Positions 1-12,606 are shown, numbered from the stretch's first letter. The stretch: DNA of 64,000 nt from Formicarius rufipectus (GCA_013399695.1 VXAU01004944.1:558001-622000), one strand, 5' to 3'. Notes: generated by a model not told the origin, from the sequence alone. Numbers and translations are program-made.

Positions 1-632
1 AACCTTCAGAAACAATAATTAAAATGTACAGTTGTAAATCTATGTTGTTTATTACACCTCCTCTTATTAAGGTAATGAATAAAGACTGACAGCAGAAGCA
101 GCCATGCTGTTTCTCAGCTATAAATCCTAAATTCACTTGTTAGTCTTAAAAAGGTTGAAGTCATCAAGAGGACACCCAAATGTTAAAAGGTGTAGAAAAA
201 GCTGTACATTACTTGAATAAATGTGCCATTTGCTATCCTTTTTATACTCTAAGGCATGGGTATCAATTCAGAGAACACATCTCACAAAATACTCAGCAGC
301 ACATAAACCAAGTTCTATCAATTTTAAGCTCTTCAGTGTTTATAGGTAGACTATTATTAGCAAGTAAAGGTTTTAAGGTTGATTTTAGCAAAATTTTTGC
401 CATGCTGTTAATGAATTAAAATTGTAAATAAAAGCAAATGAAAAAAAAAAAAGCAACCCTCCCTTTCACAGAAACTTTATTTTTAATTTGAGAATATGAA
501 TACTGGTACAGAGTCATGTACTAAAAATGCTATCATTAAGATTACCCTTAGACAAATCTTGATTTAGTTAAAAACTGTCTGTCCAACAGTGTAGTGAACA
601 CCCATGTCTTCATTTCAGTCCCTGGCTAATTT

Positions 633-661
633 CTGTTGATTTCCATGGGAGCAGGCTTGGA
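633..661 (+). repeat. relic of ancient palindromic amniote repeat (right part)
   Basis: The segment reads TTGATTTCCATGGGAGCAGG, close to the 'TTGACTTCAATGGGAGCAGG' module that I recall as widespread in turtle, crocodile and bird genomes. Only about 29 bp is recognisable. The match is from memory of the module, not from a search, and the family name is not assigned. Confidence 0.4.
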
Positions 662-870
662 TACTAAAGCATCTGCTAAAGACAAACAATGTGGATCATC
701 AAATGTCTTTTGTACAAGGACAGTTCCAAATTTACATTTCTGAAGGCAAAGAGAGACTGTGTATGCTTCCTTTATGGATATGTTTTGAAGTTGAACAGTA
801 TAGAAATTATTGTGAACATTGGTTCATCGTTGAAATCTTCCTGACATATAGTAAGAGAAAGTTCAAATGG

Positions 871-923
871 GTTTTTGTTCTTTTTTTTTCTTCCTTTTTT
901 TTGTTCTGTTTTGTTTTGTTTCA
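871..923. repeat. T-rich low-complexity tract (TTTTG/TTTTC)
   Basis: About 50 bp of T runs broken by single G or C, ending in TTTTGTTTTGTTT. Plain low-complexity DNA. Confidence 0.8.
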
Positions 924-1072
924 GATAATATGTTTTTAATGCATCAAAACCCTCAGGTTTTTCTGTTCTGCTCTCACTAGTCCTTTAACAATGGAGGCGC
1001 TGACTACAGTAGTACAGAGTTAAATGGCCCTTATTGTTCTTAAGGATAACTGGAATGTCACAGCCTGTGCTT

Positions 1073-1118
1073 TCACTGAATCCAATGGTAAAATTCCCAT
1101 GAACACCATTATAACTGG
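1073..1118 (+). repeat. relic of ancient palindromic amniote repeat (left part)
   Basis: The stretch contains CCAATGGTAAAATTCCCATG. This resembles the left half of the same module as 633-661 (CAATGG, then AAAACTCCCATTGA). The two pieces lie about 400 bp apart in the same orientation and could be one interrupted copy or two. Divergence is high, so the call is tentative. Confidence 0.35.
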
Positions 1119-2213
1119 TTTTTTTGTGAATAAAGAAAGTATGATTTAGCCTTAATTCTTAAAAAAACAACACTTGCTACAGTACTTTAACAGAATATTT
1201 TCATGGCAAGATTTCACTTTGTATTTATATTTACTTATCATTTTCACTTGTATTTCCCTTCCTCTGTGCCGAAATTTTACAGAACATTTTAAAATAAAGA
1301 ATTGAATTTATGTAAGTGGTATGTTTCCCCAGTTAGTCACCTCTATCATCACTTTATAGGGAGCACATCCCTTATTAATGAACCATGTGTTAAAGAATGT
1401 TAATTAATAACTCTTTCTGCACAGCCCATGAATTCAATATAGAACCTATAAAATTAGACTGTGAGACAAAAATTTTGACTGATTTTTATAATTCCCTCTA
1501 AGATGTATTTTAGGAATTAATTTCTACAGAAAACACTTATTAAATGTGATTTTATTGAAAATATTTTACAACAGGACTTGAAAATTTTGTAACTGGAGTT
1601 AGGATCTCAGTAAAGAATTAAAATAATATTTCAAGGTGTCAGTGGGGATAAGTTTTTTAAAAAATTCCTGTTTATGATTTAACATTTAGCTTTAAGACAA
1701 CATAAATCAATTAAGTATAAAATGTATCACAATTATTCATTCACTTCTAGTTTATTATTGAAATATTGCAGCTTCATATGTTGCTAATTTACTTTTCCAT
1801 GGCAAACTGAGCCTAAGATTTTGGAAGAGCTAATCTAGGAACATTCATGTTTTTACACATTAGTGGCTTACAGTTCTACTGAATGAAATAGAAGTGTATG
1901 ATATTGTGAATAATATAGTGTTTCTCCGTTAAAAAAGCTACCAAAATAAATCTGAATATATGCAAGAGAAGATTACAGTTCACAGTAAAAACTTAATTTC
2001 TTTACCAGTTTGCCATCAGAAATTAATATCAATTTAATTTCTTGATTTTTGTCAAAGTTTGAGACCAGCTTCACATTCTGATTGTTCAGATCCAGAGAGG
2101 AAATATAGATCTGCTTTACACCATGTAAAACTGCAATACCATTACCTTGGGCCCTGGAGGCCATATAAGCCTGTTCGTATGAGATTACCCCAAATTAACT
2201 CTATGCTCTGCAG

Positions 2214-2324
2214 CATCACCTGTTGACTGTGGTGAAGTGCTGCCCTGATATGGCTCTATTCCTGTATAAGCTGGTGGAGGAGCAGGTCTATGCTCTGAGC
2301 ATCAAGTCTGAGTATTTGAGACAG
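2214..2324 (+). other. exon-like segment, 37 codons, product unknown
   Basis: A 111-bp segment divisible by three follows CTCTGCAG (acceptor-like) and ends ACAG before GTTAAA (donor-like). Its open frame reads like real protein: it starts HHLLTVVKCCPDMALFLYKL and continues VEEQVYALSIKSEYLRQ, rich in amphipathic helix-type residues. The same frame is closed upstream by two stops, which fits a splice boundary or a pseudogene fragment. Upstream pyrimidine content is modest and the donor is weak. I do not recognise the protein. Chance, an old processed-pseudogene fragment, or an exon of an unannotated gene all remain possible. Confidence 0.2.
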
Positions 2325-2826
2325 GTTAAAGAAGGAAGAAGAAAGCTTTATGGCTTCTGTTTGCTGACCCACTATACTTGTGTTATGCCTTCAAATGCTT
2401 TGGGCTGTTTTCTTGTACTATGGGTAGCAGTGAGCAGCTTGTGCAGTGCTTGAGGGTCAAGCATCTCTTTCATGTAATTGGTGCCTGGGAAATGCTGCCA
2501 CGAAATGCTGGATAATTCCCTTTGTGCCAGCCTGATTTGTGCCTGTAATGTCCAGTCCTCGCAGGAAGTAGCCTTATTAATGCAATTATGTGGCCATTTA
2601 AGGAACTGTTCTTTTCTACAGGAAATTGTTGCGGGATTTATTTTCTCTTCTGGGATAAGTGACACTGTGCTTTGCAGTAGGGTAGGATGTGCTGTTTCAG
2701 GTTATTCTGAGCATTTTTTATTGAACTGGAGTGTTTCTCTTGAACAGTGAAATGGCAGGCTTGCTGTTGAACATTGCAGAACCTGTTATCATTCCCAGGT
2801 TGCCTAGAGGACATTATTAAAAGAGA

Positions 2827-2884
2827 CAACAACAACAACAAAACAAAACAAAACAAAAAAGCAAACAAACAAAAAAAACCAAAC
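2827..2884. repeat. (CAA)n / (CAAAA)n simple repeat
   Basis: CAACAACAACAA passes into AAAACAAAAC units and then AAACAAAC, a microsatellite with drifting unit length. It could be the tail relic of an old retroposon on the plus strand, but no body is recognisable upstream. Confidence 0.85.
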
Positions 2885-5800
2885 TAATTTCTGTTCAGAC
2901 AGGTCAGTATTCTTATATGTGCTAAATCATAAATATCCCTCTTTGTTGGCAGAAGAGCACATACACTACTGGCATTATCACTACGTTTGTATTCTGGCAA
3001 CCCTCTTCACAAGAAAATGTTCTTCAAAGTGCTTTTCAAAAATTGGCTTTCACTCTTGAAACATCTCCTCAGGGCAGCTATATTTTTGAATTAGAAATTT
3101 TTTTTTTAATCTTTATTGTTTTAGTTTCCATGGACTTTTCACCTGTTCATTTTGGTTTATTTTCTTCAGTTGTGGCATAATGGAGTTTTGGAGAGAAGTA
3201 CCATTTTCAAGTTGAAGTAAAAGGTTGCCGTGTTTTGAATACTTTAAATAAGCTTTTATAGAGGGAAGAAATCCGAGTTTTGGTTTGTAGTTGCTGAGAA
3301 GGTCTGTGTCCATTACAGTTTTAAACTTGCAAAGTTCTAATGCAAATATGCTCAGCCACTTCCTTCAGTTTGTGTGACTTTTGGAAAACAAAACAAGTGA
3401 TATATAGAGCAACATGAATTCCAGCAGTGCGCTCTCCCAAAAAAAACAGGCGAATTATTCTAGACAGAGACTTTTATGTAACAATGAAAACCTGAAGTGT
3501 TTGTTATGAAAGCTAGCTGAAGACCTATTAATATTTTAAAGTTCTTTTTCATTCTTTTTTTCTGTGTCTAATCAATATATCATCTGTTGAAAGTGACCTT
3601 ACAAGTGTTTACATTCAGTTCCTGAAATATTGGGTATTTGTTGGCTTAAAATGCCAGGTCTTTTTGTCTCTGCACTTTGTTGCTGAGGTGCCCTAAAAAA
3701 CAGACAGGTAATAAATTGCTTCCCATACAAAATACAGATGCTTCAGTAAACACTATCAGAAAAACACTACAAAGAATTCTCATTTTCTGAACCAAATGTT
3801 GTCTTTCCTTGTAAAAAAGGTATTTTTCATCGAGTGTCTATGAAGAGCAGGAAGACATTGCTACAAACTGATTGATTAATCTAACTTTTCACTTAGTTTA
3901 TGTGAATTCTAGCCCTAGGCATAGAATGCATTAACTACTTATATCTAATTTAAACTCTATTTGAAGAGCTGAAACTCAGCCTGCAAGATTCCTACCTGAT
4001 TCTGTCTCATTGTTTGCTGCTGAATCCCCCCTGGTGTGAATTGTATTAGCAGATCATATTTCTCTCTCACACTTGATGTCTTGAAGGATACATTGATTTC
4101 TTCAGTGAATAGTTGTTGGACTGCAGATGGTTCACAAATGGTATGAAATGATTCTTTACATTTTCTGCTACTTTGTTTTCTGACTGGATAATTTTTGCAG
4201 TAAAGCAAGATCTGTTTGTGCAGACATAGGTTCATTTGCTTAGCCTCACTACTTTATTCTTATCTAGGTCATGAGGCACCTCCTAGTAGTACAGATAAGT
4301 GGGGGATATTTTAGGAGATTATGAGCTAGAACAGCAAGAATTGCAAATTGAAGGGAGGGATTAAAGATGGAATATAAATTATGAACTATATTTTTGGCAA
4401 CGATAAGAGCAGCTGATCAAAATTAGCAGTTGTAACTACTCACTTAATGAAGAGCATTTACAAAACTATTTATGGAACATGTACACCAAATAGGCCCAAA
4501 CAAAGCCAAAGAAATATGTTTTTGAAATCAATTAGCTAGTTAAAGAAAGTAAACATTTCTGAAACATATTTACCCCAGACTTCTCTGCAAGATTAATTTG
4601 GTATGCATAATATACACATTTAATATTTTATTTGTATCATGATCAAATTAAGTATGCCACAAACCAATAACAGAGAGGCTGGGAAGGAAATTCAGACATT
4701 TGATGCTAGAAAGAACATTGTATGATATGCAGACAGAACATTGAAATAAAGTGCATGAAAAATAGCCAAATACGTAGTGAATTGGACATACCACAGGATG
4801 TTTTGGAAACACAATAACAGCAACAATGGAAACTTTTTAGACTTTGTTTAGCTAAAACACAAAAGCAAGACCAACTGAATTGATTAATGAAAAAAAATAT
4901 GTTGACCATTTGGAACATAGCAAATGTAAACCAAAATAATTGAACAGAATGTAAATTAGAATTGTTTCCAGTTAGTGTATCTATTTTTACACATTGTGTG
5001 CTCAGCACCCACATAGTTTTATAAATAATTATCTCTAATGGGAAAACTCTAAGACAACTCAGTGGACATTAAAAATGTGAAGTGATATGTTTGACTCAAA
5101 TATGCCTGAATATAACTATTTGATTTACAAAAACTATCATGTGTGTACTCTCATGGTGTATAAACACACACCTTGCAGCTTCATGATTTGAGCAGCACAG
5201 TGATGAATTTCTGGTTTTGATTCTGCTGTGTCTAGATCCATATTTCAGTTTTTATAAATATGTCAGGATTTGATGAAAGTTGCATTTTACACAAAGCCAT
5301 AATGATGTTTCCATTAAGTTTTGTCTTGTTTCTCTGTTTTCATTTTCAATTTCAGTTTTTCAATTCTGGACAAGAAAGTCATCTTGCCTTTTTGTATTGG
5401 TTTAGTAACTATTCTCACTGCTCTTTGCTGAATACAAGATGACATAATACTGCCATACAAAGAATATCTACTCCACTTCAATCTCTCATATCAATCATTA
5501 ATAGAAATCTAAACATTACCTAGTAGGCTCCTAGTTCTCCAGGAGCCTTTTTCTTCCCATTCCTTATGCAAGCCTATTTTAATTCTGGAGTGCTCAGAGA
5601 AGGAGCAGTCTTGAAAATCCTTGTTGGCTTTTCTTAGAATATATTTTTTCTTCATCACTAGTGTGACAAATCCAGGGCTTGTGTCTGAGCATGCTTTTGT
5701 GTATTTATTGGCCATGAATCAGACCTTTCGCATTGCAGTCCTGCACTAACAGTGTGCAATACCTAAGGAGGAGCTGTCCTCACTGAAGTAAGAGCAATGA

Positions 5801-6805
5801 CTGCTTTATCTTATCCTCTCTATCAGGCATTCAGTCAGTAGTCAGTATTATTAATGGTGAGAACAAAAAGTGTTATTTATTTATCTGTTTATTTTAATGT
5901 ATTTCCTACCTTCTTACCTGCATGGTTAACATCTGTCCCTGCCTGAGTAGGGTAATGCTTGTTAAATTGAAGGGATTCTCTTGTAGTCACTTGACTCCTA
6001 GAAGTTCAAGAAAAACTGCCAAATGTGATTTCATAGTGTTGTAGCTTAATAGAGAAAATATTGGCAAGAGGAAGAAAGGGTTGGCGTTCACAAGGTCTAT
6101 GGCTCAATCTTTTCCTGTGCTAAGCAACTTCTGTGTACCAAGAAAATCAGCTTTCCTTTCTGATGTATGAAGTTGCAGACAAGGATGTTTGTGGTAACAT
6201 TTTGTATCCACTTCTACCTAGGATACATGAAAAATACAAGTTTCGACCAGTTACAAAGGTTTTGGTTATTTTTTGGGAAAGAGAGATAAGTGGTTAAATT
6301 CCTCGGTTCACATCCTTTTGCTCTTATGTAACTAGTGAAAGGAGATTTTCTGAACCTTATGTAAGATGTTCGTTCTATGTAGTTCTGTGAGCCTGCTCTC
6401 CATGTTCTTCAAGAGTTTATTAGATTTTTCTTGAAATATTTTTAGATTTTCTTTTGTTAGTATGACAGTTGATGACTGGCCAAATAATTATTGTCCCTAC
6501 CTGTATTCCTCCCAGTCCAAGATTCCTTGTACAGCCTATGCAAAACAAAAAAGTGAACTGATGAGAACAGTTCTTCTCTGTGTGACTTATAATCAAAACT
6601 GCCTCCACACAGTAGAAAACAAGGAATGTTCCTTGTCTTAATACTTTTTATATGCCATGTAGCAAGGACACCAGTACATTTTCCATTACAAGCAAGTATG
6701 ACAATCTAGATTAGTTCTCCTATATTTTTTCCCAGGAAGTTAATTAAGGATTTTTTTTCTTTTCTAAGAAAAATGCCCCCCTTTATAGTAGTAATGAGCA
6801 GGTTT

Positions 6806-6847
6806 AAAAAAAAAAAAAAAAAAAGAGAAAAAGAAAAAGAAAAAAAA
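6806..6847. repeat. poly-A / (GAAAAA)n tract
   Basis: An uninterrupted A run of about 19 is followed by AAAAAGAAAAAGA-type units. It is low-complexity; no retroposon body is recognisable on either side. Confidence 0.85.
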
Positions 6848-8801
6848 GTAGAAAATCAACCAATTGGCGCAATATCTTTTTCACCATATAAACCAAAATT
6901 TGAACGTCAGTATCAAGCCTTCAAGTTTTAAGGTCACTGTGCCACATTAACTAAGGAATGTTACAGTTATCTTAAAAATAAAATCCTTACATTTGCCAAG
7001 AAAACAAGCTTAGATTCTGCGTGCTAGGTTTCCCTTCTTTCAGATTTCACTTTTCTGTCTATGTACATACATAAACATGTGTGGTATTCTTGTATATTTT
7101 TAAAGTCCTATCTGGACTTTGAAAGTCTTACTGAAAAAGAAAACTGTGAATTCAAAGTGTTGAACTGTAAGTTGCTCGTGGTTGTCTGGAATTTCTCCAA
7201 GTATGGTCTCAGGTTCCATGGAGCCCTCTGTTAACCTTGTGACTTACTCCAGTTCAAAGCACTGTCTACACTGTAGCTTCCTGAAAATGGAAGTGCTTGA
7301 CAGAGGCTTATTGTACAAGCTCAGTGTGCACTGTTTTCCACTCAAGAAAATTTAGGTTATGTTATACCACAGTAATTGTAGAATGATGACAATGTCACCT
7401 TGCCAGGCTTCTGGCAATTTTCCAGTCTTCTAAGCTTGCAGAGCTCGGAAATCCATTGAGCTCCCCACAGAATATAAATTACAGTATTTGCACGTGGATT
7501 TACTTCACAACTGAATGTTTCCTGTTCAGCATCCACAATTTTTTTCCTCCAAATCCAGGCTGAATACCTGCAAAAGTTCAGAGAAAATCTGCAGAGCTCT
7601 CCTCTGAGGATAAGGAAGAGAGATGCTACAGGGTCATCTAACAAGGGATGGAAAGAACAAATTTTATACTGATGTGTGCAGTAAATCACTGACAGTCACA
7701 GATAATCAGTTTTTCTATGCTATTGCCCCAGGCCTCCCTAGTCTCTATATACAATCTGGCCCCAAAGGCACAGAATTCCACACCTCCCATCCCACCTTTT
7801 GTAAGGTTGTCTTCCAACCCTGCCCACAGAAACCCGCAGCATACAGCGTTTCAATGAGCACAGCAGTGATGCAAAGCTGGCAGGAAGGTAAGCATCAATA
7901 CAGGATGAGCGCTCACTTCAGCCTATTCGAGTTCAGTATTGTCTCTGTACCCTGCTTGCCACTTCACCTCCACTCATGAGACTCGCAGTCCTGCATCCTC
8001 CTCTCTCACTGAGTCCATGGCTTATGCATCCAAGGGCACTCAGGCTTTGATGCTTTTACCCAAAAATGATGGTACAGAAGGTGATAAGTCAGCTAAGAGT
8101 CAACTCGACTCTGGGGAAGCTTGATAGCCAATCTAATAGGTGACCTTCACCCACTAGAATCAAAAGGGCTATATAATCCCTTGAGAGCCTTTCCAGACCC
8201 ATATCTTTATGTCTTTATCCCAATGTATCATCTTCCAAATGTTTTACTTTCTTTATCAGAGCTGGAAACAGCAATTTACACAATGTCGAGTTTCAAATCT
8301 TTCCAATCCTCTAGTCAGCCACGGAAGCCTTTTTTAAATTATGAAATAAGGTTAGTACTGGCACTCATGGTGACATAAAGAATATGTTCATAGGTGTTTC
8401 CTCCTAGTTGTGACCCCAAGCATATGAAAATACATTTCCATGCCTATTTTGTAAATGACAAAATTAAGAGAAATATAATAAACTGTATTCTGCAGAAGGG
8501 ACAAAGTGGAAATAAATGCTCTCTTCCTACATGTCAGCATACTCTCTTCAAGGACAATTACATCTCCCTTTTCATGACAGTATTTCTGAAGTGTTCTTTG
8601 GTTAACCTTCAGTCTTCTTTCTGTCTAAAGCAGTGACTTCATAGATTGAAACTACAATGTAATTTAAAGACATACCTCACAGGAAAAAAAATCAGTACTA
8701 TTTAAAGAGTATTTTACTGTGTGAGTTTGAAAAACAGTTTAAATATATACTGACATTCATCAAATATATTTAAATTGGCATTCAGACACAAAGCTACTAT
8801 G

Positions 8802-8807
8802 ATGATG
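8802..8807. repeat. target-site duplication, left copy (ATGATG)
   Basis: ATGATG directly abuts the terminal TGTCGCGG of the LTR and is repeated exactly at 9320-9325. A 6-bp duplication is typical of alpha/beta-retrovirus-like (class II) integrases. Confidence 0.85.
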
Positions 8808-8873
8808 TGTCGCGGTCCGAAAGGGAAAGAGGGTACGGTCCACGCGGGGAAAGGGGTGAACAGGTGTGAACAC

Positions 8874-8879
8874 TTTATT
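8874..8879 (-). promoter_or_regulatory. polyadenylation signal AATAAA in LTR
   Basis: The plus strand reads TTTATT, which is AATAAA on the LTR sense strand. It sits about 66 bp before the LTR 3' end, appropriate for an R/U5 boundary signal. Confidence 0.7.
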
Positions 8880-8896
8880 AAGGAGAGCATGGGATA

Positions 8897-8902
8897 CTTA
8901 TA
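8897..8902 (-). promoter_or_regulatory. TATA-like box in LTR (CCCTATAAGTATCCC)
   Basis: TATAAG on the minus strand lies 17 nt upstream of AATAAA. Another TATAAG at 9021-9016 is an alternative, so which one drives transcription cannot be told from sequence. Confidence 0.5.
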
Positions 8903-9319
8903 GGGTTCGGTCGCAGGGTTCTAGAACTTGAGTGGAGTTAGGGGCGGACCACGACACAAAAGGAAAAAGGTAGAAGGGTTTATAACTTATAAGGAAGAAC
9001 TGGGGGTGGCTTAGCCTTATAGGGTGGAGCTCTATTGCTCCACCGGCCAGCCAGTGAGGATTTGGGGTACATGAACCAATCAGGGGGCTGTAACCGGGGT
9101 TTCTGTAACTGATCTGAACAGTTGGACATACAGAAGTAATAGAATGGTAATAATTACCTATCTAATACATCTTTTATCCTAACTATAACATTTAAACAGT
9201 ATAAAAACTTGCAAGAACAGCAGCTCTAAGGCAAAGGGTATACAACAGGTGTTTGTGGTAGCAGCAGACAGTTTAAAAATCATTCTCTCAGTAGTCCCTG
9301 ACAACTGCCTCTCCCGACA

Positions 9320-9325
9320 ATGATG
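9320..9325. repeat. target-site duplication, right copy (ATGATG)
   Basis: Exact match to 8802-8807, immediately after the terminal CCCGACA of the LTR on the plus strand. Confidence 0.85.
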
Positions 9326-11755
9326 CAGCTCTGGACTCTGAAATATTCTGGACAGGATAAAAAATTAGACTAATGAGAAACTTATTAGAAAATGCAAAAA
9401 AAAAATAAATTAAAGTTTATATTAAGCATCAAGAAGTCCTATATTATTGTCTAGGAAGAAAAATAGTTACACATCATCAGCTTTGACTGTGGTTCCTTTG
9501 TGTAAGTTCCTTAAACTAGTGGGGAGTTACAGATTTCACATACCCTTGCAAAAGCTGCGGGGAACACATTGTACTCTGTTGAGGCTCACATTACACTGTG
9601 CTGTCAGCTTACAACTTGGGCACTGAGGTCATGGTCTGACTGCACATTAGAGCCAGGCTTAGAGTCTGTAGTGCAAGATCAAAAATCACACAGTGTAAAG
9701 GCAGCATTAACACCATGTTGTGTGGTCTTAATTTTATGAAACAGTGTTTTTATAACCATACCTGATCTGGATCAAAAATATATTAGAACTGGAAATGTAT
9801 CGATCAAGTGTTAATGACTGGGATATTATGACCTAAGCCAGGTATTTAACAAGCACTTTGATACATATATTTTCTAATTGATGCAGGATGCCAGAGGGGG
9901 AACACATTTAAACAAAAAAAAAAAGCTTGAATAATAGATTTTCTTAAAAATATATGAAACCCTAGAGAGAAGTAGACTACATTGAGCAGATTGAGCAGAA
10001 CTTCACACAGAACACAAACACAAGGACAGAAAAGACAGGCACTGAAACTCTCACAGAAGTGGAGGAATGCTCTGCTCCATGTTACATGAAAGGGAAGAGG
10101 GGTGTTCTTAATCATAGAGGGAAGAGAAGATACAAGACTTTCTGACTTACAGAGAGATGGAAAACATCAAATTTTGGAGGCTAAGTTTCTGTATAGCAAA
10201 TCACATTAGAAATCTGAAAGACAAGACAGTAATTAATAGGGCTTCCAGTTTCAACTATTTATAAATTTACTTAGATTTTCACTTTGAAGAAATGAAGACA
10301 ATTTTGACAGAGAAGATGCAAAAGAAGATGAACTACTGCAATAAAGAAGAAATAAAGTATGTGGAGATGAAAATCAGCATACATGAAACAATTCCATGCA
10401 TTGCAATAAACAACACAATGCCTGGCCTTCAGAAGAAAATGCAGACACTGAAAGTAATTACACTACATTACAAGAGTTTACTGGTGCCAGGAGAGTCTGA
10501 AGGGAGAATGAAGAAACATAAACTTTTGTACAGATTGCATCAGAAGATGATTAACCACCAGTCCAAAAGTGAATGAAATATTTATTCATTTTAAGTTGGA
10601 CACAGGTACACAAGTCTGTGAGCTGCCAGAAACCATGATATTAACACTGAAGAAAAAGCCACACATAGTAGAAGGTAAATGGTTAGATTCAGGGTTAAAT
10701 AGGAGTGATCTTTCATCTATTAAGAAAGTGTGGGAGAAAAAAACAGAAAACTTTTTGATTTTGGAAAAACAAACATAAGTTTTGTGTTGCTGTTGGTTTT
10801 TTGTTTGGTTGGTTGGTTGGTTTTTGGTTGGTTTTGTTTGTTTGTTTTTGTTTTGTTTTGTGTGTTTGTTTGTTTGTTTGTTTTGTAAATGATCATCTTG
10901 AGAAGATGCATTTTCTTCACAAAATAGTGAAGAAGAGTTTAAGGATGCCTTCCAGTAGATATTATCTTTCTCAAAGGAGTATATGCCAGTTCTGACAGAA
11001 CTGACAGTTCACACCTCCAGCAAAGTTCTACTTACTGTTAGGGACCCACACAAGACATCTTAGCTGGCAGAAATAAGCATATGAGCAAGACCAGAAGCTT
11101 TGTATTGTTCCAGACAGTAACGAAAATATAGATCTAAAACCTCACAATTTAAATTGAGCATAAAGAGCCGAAGCCAGGAATGAACATGGTAAAGCATACA
11201 AACAGTCTCTTGCAAGGCAGCATTTCCTGTAACTCTAAGCAGCATGTGTAAATCGGAGGAGGAGTCCATGGGGATCAGGGAAGAGCTTGTGCGTACTCAG
11301 CCACCCAGAGCCAGAGGGTGTCACTTTTCCCCAGCACCCAATGACCTAAAGCAAGTCTGGTCTTGCACAGCAGCAGAAGTTAAAAGCATGGTGTTTGATG
11401 TGGTTATGCAAGAGACACATCTGTGTAATGAGTTAGGAAAACTTAAAGACCCAAGCCAAGGTGTCATGAGCCTAAGGACAAAGCCTTCTGGCTTGCCTGT
11501 AGATGATTAAGAGATCATTCATTCTTATGTATGAAAGAATAAACTTACAATGGGCAACAGCTGTAGTCACTGTTGTCATGGGACATGTTCACATGATATC
11601 TCAAACTGTATCTGTTTATTGTCCATGCTAGAGAAAAGGGACAGCTCAGGTGTGAGGAGAAGAAAGTTTGCAAAGCTTGTAGCTATGGGACTACTTCTCC
11701 AAATGAGATTGCCTCATCCATCGTTTCACATTTGGAATGTTCCATGGCCCTGACT
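9326..11755. other. non-coding DNA, no gene seen
   Basis: AT-rich unique-looking sequence with short open frames only. It contains the large TTTG/TTGG simple repeat at 10791-10886. Confidence 0.55.
10791..10886. repeat. (TTGG)n/(TTTG)n simple repeat
   Basis: About 95 bp of GGTTGGTTGGTTGG passing into TTTGTTTGTTTG and TTTTGTTTTG. It creates spurious low-complexity open frames on both strands rich in Phe/Leu/Cys or Asn/Lys/Thr. Confidence 0.9.
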
Positions 11756-11759
11756 CAGG

Positions 11760-12142
11760 GACCTGATGGGCCCTCAGGGTCCTGATACCCTCCCCAGCAC
11801 TGTCCCTGCCCTGCCCATGGCCCAGGATGCCAAGGGCATGACCATACTCAGGGCATAGGACCCCCTGTCAGTCCCCAGAGCCATCAACCTCTGCCCCAGC
11901 AACACTGTAGCAACATCTATGTCCACCCCACCCCCGGGGTGATGAGCTGGGCCATCCACAGACCCATGTCTCAGCCTCAGCCCTATCCCCACAGAGGGCC
12001 CAGTGCCAAGGGCTGGGCTGTCCCTAGTTGGGACAGTGGGATGGGGCATGGAGACAGGCCCATCCCTGCTCCCAGGAGCCCTGGCCCCTCTGCACCCCAA
12101 GCAGCATCCAAACCCACAGCACTTGACATGGTCTGGCACCGC
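11760..12142. other. GC-rich, CpG-poor patch, origin unknown
   Basis: About 380 bp with markedly higher GC than its flanks but very few CpGs (for example CCCCCGGGG near 11933). It is therefore not a CpG island. Open frames overlap antisense here: 121 codons on minus (11774-12139) and 87 codons on plus (11939-12202). Neither has a domain I recognise; both are rich in Pro, Gly, Arg and Ser, as expected from composition alone. It may be a degraded retroelement internal piece or a minisatellite-like relic. Confidence 0.4.
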
Positions 12143-12606
12143 TCCTGGGCTGCCTCATTAGGAGTTTTGCTTGAACTTCTGTCCTCTAATTTCTGCCCAT
12201 GAATAGAGACATGGTCTCTAGTCTAATTGTGCTCTGCTGATAGCTTACAGGCTGATGGGACAATATTTTGAAATTCTCTGCTGCATTAACATGATTTTCA
12301 GTCATTGATTTTCAGCTTACAGTCAGCTAGGGGAAAAGAGTGGCAAAGAATTAAAACCTCAAGAAGCACTTTTATAACCAGATCCATAACCTCTGAGCAC
12401 AAGGACTTGGTTCATGGCTTGCTGCTCAGCTCAAAATGGGGCAGGTGTGAAAGAGCTCTCTGCCAGGCTTCTCTACTGCAAAATCTAAAAAGGGCTTGCT
12501 GAATAAAAGATCTCTGTGAGAAACTGAACTGCATTTTAGCTGGTATCTGAGTGGCTGGATTTGGAGTTTGCTTTGAGCAGAAACAATCTTGGTTTTGTCA
12601 CGTCTG

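Larger units (their letters stand above)
1..2213. other. AT-rich non-coding DNA, no gene seen
   Basis: No credible coding frame is present; the longest open frames are under 85 codons. The interval holds a T-rich low-complexity run (871-923) and two weak relics of an ancient amniote repeat (633-661 and 1073-1118), listed separately. Nothing else is recognised. Confidence 0.6.
2325..8801. other. AT-rich non-coding DNA, no gene seen
   Basis: Only short, unrelated open frames occur, the longest being about 118 codons at 7623-7979 with no recognisable domain. Visible content is simple repeats (2827-2884 and 6806-6847), an ATTTA-rich stretch near 5875-5905, and a slightly more GC-rich, unclassified part at 7730-8140. 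Confidence 0.55.
8808..9319 (-). mobile_element. solo LTR of a class II-like endogenous retrovirus
   Basis: On the minus strand the 512-bp element starts TGTCGGGAGAGG and ends GGACCGCGACA. It therefore has the TG...CA termini of an LTR and a short terminal inverted repeat (TGTCGSG). An exact 6-bp duplication, ATGATG, flanks it. A minus-strand TATA-like box (8902-8897) and AATAAA signal (8879-8874) lie 17 nt apart, a compact arrangement as known for avian leukosis-type LTRs. An inverted CCAAT box lies farther upstream, near 9078. No gag, pol or env and no second LTR are present, so this is a solo LTR left by LTR-LTR recombination. It keeps about 13 CpG sites in CpG-poor surroundings, suggesting recent insertion. 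The exact family is not assigned. Confidence 0.88.

Noticed and set aside
10720..10995. Asn/Lys/Thr-rich and Phe/Cys-rich frames over the TTTG repeat
   Set aside because: Microsatellite translation artefacts; the same applies to 18431-18764.
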